DNA of 64,000 bases. Origin: Impatiens glandulifera. Taxonomy: Eukaryota > Streptophyta > Magnoliopsida > Ericales > Balsaminaceae. The notes under the pieces were generated by a model. That model searched no databases. It was not told where the DNA came from and saw only the letters and a program-made list of their open reading frames with translations. How positions within the stretch are numbered: the first letter of the stretch is position 1; each line of letters opens with the position of its first letter. The position numbers were made by a program, and so were the translations under genes. Where the stretch lies: the NCBI RefSeq assembly GCF_907164915.1, contig NC_061862.1:88832846-88896845 (forward strand). Reading direction: 5' to 3'. Below are positions 13,192 through 22,758 of the stretch, piece by piece.

Positions 13192-14550
13192 TGTTAGATA
13201 AATTAGATAGTTAATTAGTAGGTAATTAACTATATAAACAACTTAATCAAATTCACTGTTTGTGCAGGAAACACAGGGATTAGTCAGATTATTAAATCAA
13301 CCTTATCACCCTGGATCGGTCGATCGATATCTTAGAGGCGGCACAAACCGGAATTCTCTAAGTTATATCTCTTCAGCTTTGCTCAACAAAATAAAGTAGA
13401 AGATCAGTTCGAATGAATTTACCACTCAGAATCGGTAAACGTATTCTTCAAAGATCGGTTTTCACTCTTCGGTAGTAAGGCCGATCAACCGATATTAAAA
13501 CTACAAACCGGTAGGACGTCCGGTCGGCACAATACTATGTGAAATCTTAAAGCCATCGTACAAACAAAAATAATGGGCATCTTAATAGATCAAATCAAAG
13601 ATATAGAAGCTGGAAGTTTCCATTTGGTGCAATCAGATTACTTTGGGAATAGGCAGAAGGGAGCTTCAAATATGCATACTGTATTATTTCCTTTTTGATA
13701 CAAGTATGATGATAGCCTTTGGGAAGTAGAGGACTGCCAAAAGTGAGCAGGTACCCATTTTGGTATAAGTCCAACAATAGTCCCCTAGGAGCAGGTATTT
13801 GTCAAATCGCTCCAGATGATAAAGTCAAGAGAAGACAAAACTGGCCGACTGTATTCGTTCTTGGGAAGTTTCATCCGCATTTAATGTCATGCAGTCCTTT
13901 GTTGACCGACCAATCAGAATCAAGGATTACCATGCAGGTATCCGTTGTATGAGAAATATGAGCGTTTTCATAATCTCAATACTTAAGAGAAGCTTGAAGA
14001 ACAGCAACAAGTCACGGATACCATATACACCTAAGTAGATACGATATTCAAAAGAACAAGCAATAGAGAGAAAGATAAAAATCAAATCCAAAAAGTTTCA
14101 AACTGTTCTTGTTTACATTCTATTAAAAGTGTTGAGTGCATTACAATTCTATTCATTCTGTGTAAGAAGTGAGAGTTGTAAGTCAATAACGAGTAGTAAA
14201 TAAGCCTCGGTTATTTGACGTGTTGTAAAGTGTATGAATATTCTTAGTGAATATCCTTCTCAAGGTTTGAGAAGAAGGGTGACGTAGGAGTTTTATCTCC
14301 GAACATCCATAAATTCAGTGTTGTGTTTCTTATCTTCTCCATACCTTCTTATCGCTGTCCAAACCGTGTGTGTGTTTCTTCAAGTTGAAACGAACTATTC
14401 CGCACTTGAACTCGGTTCAAGAGTTTGTGACAACTTTAGTAGTATAGAGACCGATATTAACTTCTAACCGAGTTAGTATCACTTGGCGTGTTGTGTAATC
14501 GTTCGTCCAAGTCAGACCCCCGGTCTCCCTCGGCGATATCGATCCTAACA
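13192..14550 (+). repeat. Element A 5' LTR
   Basis: It begins TGTTAGATAAATTAG and ends CCTAACA (TG...CA). A TATATAAA box lies at 13231-13238, very close to the left end, so it may not be the element's main promoter. At 13948-13955 it retains TATGAGAA, the unoccupied target of the MITE found in the 3' LTR. Confidence 0.95.
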
Positions 14551-14552
14551 AG

Positions 14553-14564
14553 TGCTATCAGAGC
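14553..14564 (+). other. Primer-binding site of element A
   Basis: TGCTATCAGAGC lies two bases after the 5' LTR. It differs by one base from TGGTATCAGAGC, the usual copia site complementary to initiator methionine tRNA. Confidence 0.85.
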
Positions 14565-14599
14565 AGCTAGTCTCTATACTCAAGCAACTCGACGCAAGC

Positions 14600-15486
14600 A
14601 TGTCTTACACCGAGAAACCTCCAATGCTAGAAAGTGAAGAATTTATCGATTGGAAGATTCACATGCATCTTCACTTGACCACAATGGACGATGAAATAAT
14701 ATTCATCCTATCTGAAGGTCCAATAAAGATCAACAAAGAAAGAAGTGAATGGACAGCGAATGACCGAAGGAGGAATAATCTGGACAATCTCTGCAGGTGT
14801 GTTATATATAAAACATTGGATAGAAATAGCTTTGCAAAAATTAGAGAATGTTCCACAACTAAAGAAGTGTGGGAGACAATCATTCAACTCCATGAAGGGA
14901 ATGAGAGAACCAAAGAAACAAGATACTGGTGGCCACTCAAAAGTTTGAAAACATTAAGATGCGTCCCGGTGAAACTATGAAGGAATTTGGTGACCGATTC
15001 ACAAGTGTGATAAATGAACTCTCACTCCTTTGAAAGAAATATGACAAGAAAGAAACAATCATTAAGGCTTTAAGATCACTTCTAAGTGCATGAGATATTA
15101 AGACCATGGTGATGAGAGAATCAAATAGTCTCGGTAAGATGAAGCTACGTGACATCTTTAAAGATATGAGATCTTATGAATTCGAAATGAAGTCCAGAAA
15201 TGAGGATGAAGTCTCAACATCAACCGCTACCAAAGCTCTGGTAACATCAGTAGAACCGGAAGCTCTTGTACCTATCAAATCGGCTGAGCAATTCAGTGAA
15301 GATGCTATGGTCATGCTAGCCAAGAAGTTCGGAAAGTTCATGAAGAAGAATCAACCGACCAACTCATACAACTACAACTATCATAAAGGTAATAAGTCTA
15401 ACGTTCGATGTTATAATTGTGATGCTTTAGGTCATTACAGGTCAGAGTGCCAAAAGCCACTAAGAGACAACAGAAAAACCGAATGA
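14600..15486 (+). pseudogene. gag: Element A gag (capsid-nucleocapsid), broken
   Basis: The first sensible ATG is at 14600, opening MSYTEKPPMLESEEFIDWK. The phrase around EFIDWK is typical of the copia gag (UBN2-like) N-terminus. The frame shifts near 14,920-14,940 and a few stops follow before a second open piece from 15106. That piece ends with a CCHC knuckle, CYNCDALGHYRSEC (about 15410-15451), which would bind RNA in the virus-like particle. The product would be the structural protein of cytoplasmic particles in which the element is reverse-transcribed. The frame is lost again after 15486, so no full-length gag can be made. Confidence 0.85.
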
Positions 15487-15538
15487 TCAAAGGGATGAAC
15501 ACCAGTCAAAAAATCAAGGCAAGGAGATCCAAAAGGCC

Positions 15539-16315
15539 TTGATAGCTGATGCCAGTGGAAGCCAGTTGACACATACCGATTCGGACAGCGATGACGAAGG
15601 AATCAACTGTCTTATGGAAAATGAAGAAGATGTATTTACCCGAGAAGACTTAGTTACTGCACTCAATGACATGGTTATTGAGTATAAGAACTTGTCAACT
15701 CTTGTACCGACCCGGCTAAATTTTCAGATCGGTGAACCGAGCAAAACTCAAATCGGTGAACCGAGTGAAATTCAGACCGGTGGAACAACTGAACTATCCT
15801 TTGAGAATGAGAAGCTCAAGGAGACAGTTCAATCGTTGACCGAAGAAAATGAACGAACTAAATACGTGATGGATGCATGGAAAAGATCTGGAGATGCTGT
15901 GAGCCAGAAGACGAGTCATCAAAGACCATATAACTGTAAATTCGGTTTAGGATATGACAACAGCAATCCAGATAAATCTAAATCTTCCAACCACCAAAGG
16001 TTGAATCTCAGTAAAGACAAGTTGTCTTTTGTAAACTTTGTCAAGAGTTCATCAACCAACAGTGAAGCAAGTCACGATTCAAAACTGGCAAAGGAACTAA
16101 CATATGTAGGACCAACCGACACTTCAAGATGGCTTCATCCTGAGAGAAGGAGAGCCATCCGGCCGGTTAGAAAAGAGCATGATAGATACTCAAATAGAAC
16201 CGATCAAAGATCACCAAGACATAATGAGGTAATCAAAGGCAGACAAAGAGATGTCAAGCCTGGTACAAGTAAATCTATTAAAAACTATCACATGGAAACT
16301 CATCTAATTAATTAA
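15539..16315 (+). pseudogene. Element A gag C-terminal extension with coiled-coil
   Basis: A 258-codon open stretch lies in a different frame from the CCHC piece. It has an acidic patch (DSDSDDEG), a short repeated phrase around IGEPS, then a Glu/Lys heptad-like segment (NEKLKETVQSLTEENER) predicted to form a coiled coil, and a basic Ser/Lys/Arg tail. Sireviruses typically carry such a linker with 'CKFGLGYD'-type phrases between nucleocapsid and protease, and CKFGLGYD is visible here. The role is probably particle assembly; no catalytic motif is present. Confidence 0.7.
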
Positions 16316-16437
16316 AGTATGAATTCCCAAGGGACTAATTAACCGTGGACCCAATTGAATGTGGGTAACAAAAGGGTGTAAATAGTTGTATTTTGCAGGT
16401 CAAATAGATTAAACTGCTGGAAAACTCGGAATGGTAC

Positions 16438-16680
16438 TTGGACAGCTGTTGTTCTAGGCATATGATAGAAAACGAAAAACTATTGACTGAAATTGTGCAA
16501 GAATCTGGTTCAATGATAATTTTCGGTGACAATTCCAAAGGTAAAGCTGTGGGCAAGGGTAAGATTGTCCATGACAACCTAACTATAAACAATGTATTAT
16601 TTGTTGAAAACCTTCATTTTAATTTGCTAAGTATTAGTCAAATGTGTGATATAGGGTATACGGTCGAATTTCACAAATAA
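16438..16680 (+). pseudogene. pol: Element A aspartic protease fragment
   Basis: The frame opens MDSCCSRHM, matching the copia protease active site (usually DSGCSRHM) with Gly changed to Cys. It continues through NVLFVENLHFNLLSISQM, a conserved phrase of the domain's C-terminal half. The retroviral-type aspartic protease would cleave the gag-pol polyprotein. The Gly to Cys change beside the catalytic Asp and the TAA after FHK indicate an inactive remnant. Confidence 0.8.
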
Positions 16681-16699
16681 ACATGCTTAGTTAAGAATC

Positions 16700-17705
16700 A
16701 ACAAGGCAGTACTTTACTAACTAGAAGTAGAATAGGAAATAATTACCAGGTAGACTGGAAAACTAAATGTGATAATCCTGTTTGCATGATATCTAAAAAT
16801 GATCAAAACTGGCTATGGCACAAAAGACTAAATCACTTAAATTTTAAGACCATAAATTATATTTGCACTAAGGAACTAGTTCAGGGAATTCTTAACATGA
16901 AGTTTTCAAAGGATAAAGTATGTTCTACATGTCAAATGGGAAAATAAATTAAATCAACTTTTAAAAGTAAAGGGCATACTCAATCTAACCGATGCTTAGA
17001 ACTACTTCACATGGATCTCTTTGGACTGATTAGAGACAAGTCTAGGAGGAATGCATTATACTATGGTGATTATTAATGACTACTATAGATATACTTGGGT
17101 TATATTTTTGGTATCTAAAAATCAAGATACTCCAAATTTGATCAAAATGCTTAGAAGAGTACAAAATGAGAAATATGTACGTGTTAATAAAATTAGAAGT
17201 GATAGAGGTACATAATTTACTAATAGCACTTTAACTGTATTTCTTGAGGATTTCGGTATTAGACACGAGTTGTCTAATGCTAGAACCCCTCAACAAAATG
17301 GACTAGCTGAGAGGAGAAACTGAACCCTCAAGGAAGCTGCAAGATCCATGATAGCCGATTTGGGTGCTACTATAAAATTTTGGGCGGAGGCTATCAACAC
17401 TGAATGCTACACTCAAAATCGGTCCATGATTAATAAACGTTTTGAACAAAACATCTTTTTAAGTATACCATGACAAAGTTCCTAATATCCGGTATTTAAG
17501 GATTTTTGACTGTAAGTGTTACATTCATAATAATGGCAAAAATTATTTGAATACTTTTGATGCTAAATTCGATGTCGGTATTATGTTAGGATATTCTGAA
17601 TTTAGTAAGGCATATATAGTGTACAATACTAGGACCCTTACCGTTGAAGAATCATCACACATTGTTTTTGATGAATCTATTGAAAATAATACTTCTTAAT
17701 CCATT
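16700..17705 (+). pseudogene. pol: Element A pre-integrase and integrase, broken
   Basis: A zinc-binding pre-integrase region is readable (WLWHKRLNHLNFKTI, then CSTCQMGK). The integrase catalytic core follows: the first Asp in LLHMDLFG near 17010, the second in IRSDRGT near 17200, and the Glu region in PQQNGLAERRN near 17290-17320. Several stop codons (for example in GT*FT and RRN*TL) and frame changes interrupt the core. The C-terminal part extends to about 17700. Integrase would insert the cDNA into the genome and create the 5-bp duplication seen outside the LTRs. Confidence 0.8.
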
Positions 17706-17720
17706 GATCCACACAACAGA

Positions 17721-19530
17721 TTGGAAAATTTAAATATTCATTCTGATAGTGAAGAAGAGATTTCGGTCTTTAGACGGTTTTTCTATGACCAAACGGTTGA
17801 TGTTGGAACTCAACAAGATCAAGCTACTTCACAACAAAAAGTTGACACCTCATTGACTGCTGAGGAAACCGGTCGGTCTGACACTAATCAGCCTACCAAT
17901 CTGTCTAACCTTAATCAAATAACCAGTTTGTCTAACCTTGATCAAATAACCGGTCATATAGAAGACATCTCTGGACCAAATCTTAAATGGAACAAAAATC
18001 ATTCTCTTGAGCTTATTATAGGTAACACCTCATTATCCATCCGAACTAGGAATCAATTGTTAGAAAAATATGAAAACTCAACATTCATATCACAAATTGA
18101 ACCGAAAAATGTGGATGAGGCATTGCTGGATCCCGATTGGATTTTAGCAATGCAAGAAGAATTAAACTAGTTTGAGAGGAATAAAGTCTGGCACTTAGTC
18201 CCAAGACCGAAGAATTAATTGGTCATTGGAACAAGATGGGTGTTTAGAAATAAACTCAATGAAAACGGTTTGGTTACGAGAAACAAGGCTAGACTAGTGG
18301 CCCAATGATACAACTAGGAAGAAGACATTGATTTTGAAGAATCATTTGCTCATGTTGCTAGACTAGAGACCATTAGAATTTTTCTTGCATTTGCTGCTTT
18401 CAAAAATTTTAAAGTATTTCAAATGGATGTTAAAAGTGCTTTTCTCAATGGTGAATTAAGTGAAGAAGTATATGTTGAGCAACCACCTGATTTCAAAAAT
18501 CCTGATTTAATTAGTCATGTTTATAGGTTAGATAAAACACTCTACGGTTTAAAACAAGTCCCTAGAGCATGGTATGATACTCTAATAAAGTTTTTATTTA
18601 ATCATGATTTCACTATAGGATCGATAGACAAGATCCTATTCAAATTTGAGAAAAATAAACACATTTTACTTGTTCAGATATATGTAGATGATATCATCTT
18701 TGGTTCAACAAATCCTAAATTATGTGAAATTTTTTCTAAAATGATGACTGAAAAGTTTGAAATGAGCATGATGGGAGAATTGAGATTCTTCTTAGGTCTT
18801 CAAGTTCGGCAGATCGAAGGAGGAACATTTATAAATCAATCCAAGTATACAAAAGAGCTATTAAAGAAATTCAGCATAGACAATTGTTCTACTGCATCTA
18901 CTCCAATGAGCTCTTCAGTTAAATTAGACAAAGATGAAGACGGTCAGAGTGTTGATATTACAGCCTACCGTGGAATAATCGGCTCACTTCTATACCTGAC
19001 AACAAGTCAACCGGACATCTTATTCGCCGTAGGAGTGTGCATGAGATTTCAGGCTAATCCTAAACAATCTCATTATACTGCTACTAAACGAATATTAAAA
19101 TATCTTAAAGGAACTCAAGATGTGAGACTGTGGTATCCAAAGGATTCCAGTTTCAAATTAACAAACTATTCTGATGCAGACTATGTAGGATGTAAGATAG
19201 ACGGGAAACGCACAAGTGGGACCTTCCAGTTCCTTGGTGAATGGCCTGTCTCATGGTATAGCAAGAAACATACATCAATTGCAATTTCAACCACAGAGGT
19301 AGAGTATCTTGCAGTCGGCAGCTAATGTGCTCAACTCCTCTGGATCCAACAACAACTAAGGGATTTCGACATCATAGCCGAGGAATCACTAATCTTCTAT
19401 GACAACACAAGTGTTATTGCTATCACATATAATCCGGTATTGCATTCAAGAACAAAGAAGATTAATATCCGACATCATTTCATCAGAGAACATGTACAGC
19501 AGAAACATATCCGGTAGGAATATGTTTCCA
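17721..19530 (+). pseudogene. pol: Element A reverse transcriptase-RNase H, broken
   Basis: An acidic linker (17721-18100) leads into the RVT_2 start (VDEALLDPDWILAMQEELN), a stop, and a damaged segment. The longest open part is 18423-19325 (300 codons): [30 protein letters not shown] and the catalytic YVDD box in [12 protein letters not shown] are all intact. RNase H motifs follow ([19 protein letters not shown]), then a TAA at 19323. The remaining RNase H (FYDNTSVIAI, KINIRHHFIREHV) is readable to about 19530 in a shifted frame. The order integrase before reverse transcriptase defines copia. Confidence 0.9.
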
Positions 19531-19630
19531 CCAAGCCACTACAGGAAGCTAAGTTTTCTTACTTCAGAATTATTTTGGGTCTTGCTGATAGAAGCCAAAT
19601 CATTCCTTAAAACACCGGCATGCACTTAAG

Positions 19631-20274
19631 GAGAAACCTTCGCTTCTCAAAAAATCATATACTTTCGGCATTACATTTAAACCAGTTGAACATCTCAAAT
19701 CGAAGTATTATTTTTAAAACCGATCTAATATTCATTTTATGTGCATAAATCTATAAGGAACCAGTCATCAGACATAAAACTGGATGGTTGGTCCCTCTTG
19801 AAATTTGTAAACCATTCTACCGAAAAGAAATGTACAAACTGCTTAAATAAATCGGTAAAACCGATCATTTATTTTTGAATGAACAATTACCGCCCAACAA
19901 AAGTTTCGGCTGTATGCGGAAGTAGTTTTTCTTCAGAATTAAATAACCGATCGCAATAAATCAGATCTTATGGACAGCTGATCGGTTCATTATATAGAAA
20001 TTTCGGTAATCTTGTTTTAGATTTCAAAATGGAACAGCTGACTAATGCTTAATTAGTATATGTCTGAGCAGTTTTCTTATGAAAAACAAATAGTCATTCC
20101 TCAAACAACGTGAAGACCTATGTCTATCATTGTTCAAAAAGGTGGATTGACATGTCACCAAAATATCATATTCTTGTAAATGAAAAAGATAGATTGCTTC
20201 TTTGACCATCCTAAATCTTACTCTTATTGGCTTAAACAATCCCCAAGACACCCCAATGGTCCAAAATCCTATCC
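19631..20274 (+). other. Spacer between pol and first 3' gene of element A
   Basis: No coding frame is supported here. The spacer begins with 'CTTAAGGAGAAACCTTCGCT', whose near copy 'CTTAAGGAGAAGCAACCGCT' begins the spacer upstream of the second 3' gene at about 21,244. The spacer was therefore duplicated along with the gene. Confidence 0.6.
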
Positions 20275-20284
20275 TATTTATATA
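20275..20284 (+). promoter_or_regulatory. TATA-like box of 3' gene 1
   Basis: TATTTATATA lies 71 bp upstream of the ATG at 20346. The interval is A/C-rich leader sequence ending CAAACAAAAG directly before the ATG. Confidence 0.45.
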
Positions 20285-20345
20285 TTGATAATGTAATAAT
20301 CAAATCACCAAGAATACTTCCATTTCAACTCATCTCAAACAAAAG

Positions 20346-21083
20346 ATGTATCTTACTCTCTCAAACAACACTCTCTTGGTAGACTTTGAGTCAACTTTAT
20401 CTTGTGAGGACAATGAAGTGTCTGCCATGATCAGGTCTCTTCAGGAAACCGGAAAGAGACCTTTCCTAGAAGATCGGTCCTTCATCAATACTAAAATAAT
20501 TCTCGAGTTTTTCCAAAATGCCCAAGTGATCCGTGAGGATCTTATCTTTGACATCATTTAAGGTCAGGAATTTGTCTTTAGTGAGAAAGATCTCGCACGA
20601 AGCTACGAACTTCCCACTGAGGGTTTCTCTAACCTCTTCTTCTCTGATGAAATCATAAATGAAATTCGACATCACTTTTCTAACTCCCTAAGTCCTGGCA
20701 AGACTTATGGAGCAAAAGCTTCCCTCCAGCCTGAGTTTCAAATATTGAGTGAGATCGTCGGTAAGAACATCCTTGGGAAAGAGACCACTCAATATTATTC
20801 TAAGAGAACCTTTGAGTTGATGGTTGCCATCAATGAAGGAACGTCTATCAACTGGTCAAGGATCATCTTCAACAATCTGAAGAAGATGATCTTTTCGGAC
20901 AAATTGATGACTGGATATGCTCCTCAGCTATGCGGTATATTCTTTGACATCGACATCTTCCTCGGTCAAGGTGTTCCTCTCTATCCAACTCAACTTCTAA
21001 CGAGGGACCGCTTGCATGCCTATATCGACCGGGTGGAGAAGGCTAGGATCAGAAAAGAGTCAACCTCTGGATCTTCAAATTAG
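20346..21083 (+). pseudogene. Element A 3' gene 1 (env-position, repeat domain)
   Basis: A single frame of 246 codons runs from ATG at 20346 to TAG at 21083, broken by only one internal stop (TAA 20559-20561). Recognisable features shared with the two genes downstream are a VDFESTLS-like opening, a FL...FF segment near residues 40-60, ELPTEGFSNLF near 85-95, then INWSRIIFNNLKKMI and GYAPQLCG, and a LLTRDRLHAYIDRVEKARI end. There is no signal peptide or membrane segment, so despite its env-like position it is not an obvious envelope protein. From memory, related sequences are abundant as 'uncharacterised' proteins in Lamiales genomes; function is unknown. It lies 0.8 kb after the RNase H remnant and carries its own TATA-like box. 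Confidence 0.65.
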
Positions 21084-21531
21084 TAGATTTAGGATCCAAT
21101 ATGTATTAATCTTTGTGAAAAATCCGATCATTTTGCTTTACGTATCGGTGTGTTCTTTTTAATGAAATATCAGTTTCTATTGAACTTACACTTTAAAATA
21201 ATCCTCTCATAATCTCCGGTCTTAATTAAATATCGGACACACTCTTAAGGAGAAGCAACCGCTTCTCATAAATCGATCGTTTTCAAATCTCGGTCAAAAT
21301 TCAAAAATATTAATAAATGAATATCTTGGCGTTTCAAATCTAGTCAATTAAACTTGATTAGTCAGTTATGCCTGACCGGTCAGTTACATCACATTTTCTT
21401 GAGATTCTCTACCAAAAGTTTAGCACATTTCCAATGCTTAAAAGCACTGTTTCGAGAAGTGTGAAAAGGTGTATCATAACAGACAGTTTCATTTATTCAA
21501 TGTGACATTAAATGTACCTCAACCAAACCTC
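21084..21531 (+). other. Spacer between 3' genes 1 and 2
   Basis: No coding frame is supported. The spacer includes the duplicated 'CTTAAGGAGAAG' segment (about 21,244) also seen at 19,626, and ends in the presumed promoter of gene 2. Confidence 0.5.
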
Positions 21532-21538
21532 TATTTAA
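21532..21538 (+). promoter_or_regulatory. TATA-like box of 3' gene 2
   Basis: TATTTAA lies 107 bp before the ATG at 21639. The interval is a CT-rich leader (TCTCTCTCTCTC near 21,585) typical of plant 5' UTRs. Confidence 0.45.
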
Positions 21539-21638
21539 CAAGCCACTTATTCAAAGAGAAAACCACAACAAACTCAAACCTTTTCTCTCTCTCTCTCAAA
21601 GCTTCAAGTACTTTTCTTCTCAAAGTCTTCTCTTCAAA

Positions 21639-22340
21639 ATGAGTCTAGCTTTTGTTAGAACATTCCTCATTGTGGATTTCGATTCTGTCTTGACTATCGA
21701 GGATAATGAAGCTAGAGAGCTTGTCTTTGAACTTCTGGTGGAATCCGTTCTCCGCAAGTTTCTTGAAGGATCCTAGGTGATCCTTGAAGACGAGGTTGTG
21801 GAGTTCTTCACAAATGATGAAATTGTTAACAGTGGAATAGTGACCCGGGTGAAGGGTCATCCAATCTCTATCTCCGAAGAACTATTCTCTCAGTTCTTCA
21901 AGATGCCATTTGAAGGCTTCACCGACTTTCTTCCATCCACAAACGGTTTCAATCAAGAAATGGTTTACTTTTTCTCTAACTCTGAGACTCCGGTGAAAAC
22001 ACATGGGGTCAAATCAAAACTAGTAAGTCATATCCAAATCTTGAACGACATCATCGGGAGTTCTATCATAGCCAAGGAATCCACCCATGTCTATACTATA
22101 AAAATCTTTGATATGATGACCGTTATCAATTGTTGTCATTCAATCAATTGGTCATCCATCATTTTCGAAAACCTGAAAAATATGATTTCTCTTGGGAGGA
22201 GAAGTTATGCTCCTCAGATCAGCAGTTTCCTCATCTCTCTCAATCATAACTTTGGACCGAGACACCCTATCATCCAAGCCAACATCCTAACAAAAGAGAA
22301 AGCCGAAATGTGGATGAATAGGGTAGATTCTAGGAATTAA
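21639..22340 (+). pseudogene. Element A 3' gene 2 (paralogue of gene 1)
   Basis: ATG at 21639 opens a 234-codon frame ending TAA at 22340, broken only by TAG at 21774-21776. The same domain order as gene 1 is visible: VDFDSVLTIEDNEARELV, a FF..DEIV segment, ISEELFSQFFKMPFEGF, IFDMMTVIN, INWSSIIFENLKNMI, SYAPQISSFL, then ILTKEKAEMWMNRV. The shared order, spacing and motifs show tandem duplication within the element, followed by strong divergence. The leader is plant-like, A/C- and CT-rich. No membrane segment or catalytic motif is seen. Both genes 1 and 2 stop shortly after the shared domain, unlike gene 3. Confidence 0.65.
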
Positions 22341-22655
22341 AATTATCTTCTTCATGTATTTGTTTTCGGCTATTGAACAACCGGTTATTTTATTTCTCTA
22401 CCGTTGTTGTAGTTTTAAAATTGACCAGCCTAACTTAGTTGTTTTTTCCTCAAATGTTCTGCGTATTTAATTCATTTCGGCTACATTTAAAACCACTACA
22501 TTAATTACCACACAACAATTAACCGGCTTCACTTTTACCGTCAAGTTAATTACCTTTTTACCGTCCTATGCATTTTGGAGGGAAAATTCGCACCTTTTAG
22601 ACGTGGTTCACACGGTTACGTGTGACGGTTCGATGATTCAACTGTTACATCTATC
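22341..22655 (+). other. Spacer and promoter region upstream of 3' gene 3
   Basis: No coding frame is supported. It contains an inverted repeat TCACACG (22608-22614) / CGTGTGA (22619-22625), resembling paired ACGT-core bZIP sites, shortly before the TATA box. Confidence 0.5.
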
Positions 22656-22673
22656 CTATATAAAGGACACGTG
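22656..22673 (+). promoter_or_regulatory. TATA box and G-box of 3' gene 3
   Basis: CTATATAAAGG (22656-22666) is a near-ideal plant TATA box 103 bp before the ATG at 22759. It is immediately followed by the G-box CACGTG (22668-22673), and then an A/C- and CT-rich leader. This looks like an independent RNA polymerase II promoter rather than read-through from the LTR. Confidence 0.6.
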
Positions 22674-22758
22674 CAAATTTCTTTAATCACAACTTCTCAT
22701 TTTTCATAAATTGCTCTATTATATTCTCTCTCTAACAAATCATCTTCAAACTTAAATC

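Noticed and set aside
13595..13952. Open frames on both strands inside the element A 5' LTR
   Set aside because: They lie in LTR sequence that is noncoding in this class, and are not kept open in the 3' LTR or the solo LTR.
14671..15155. Antisense frames across gag of element A
   Set aside because: They are shadows of the gag coding strand; the CCHC and UBN2 motifs are on the + strand.
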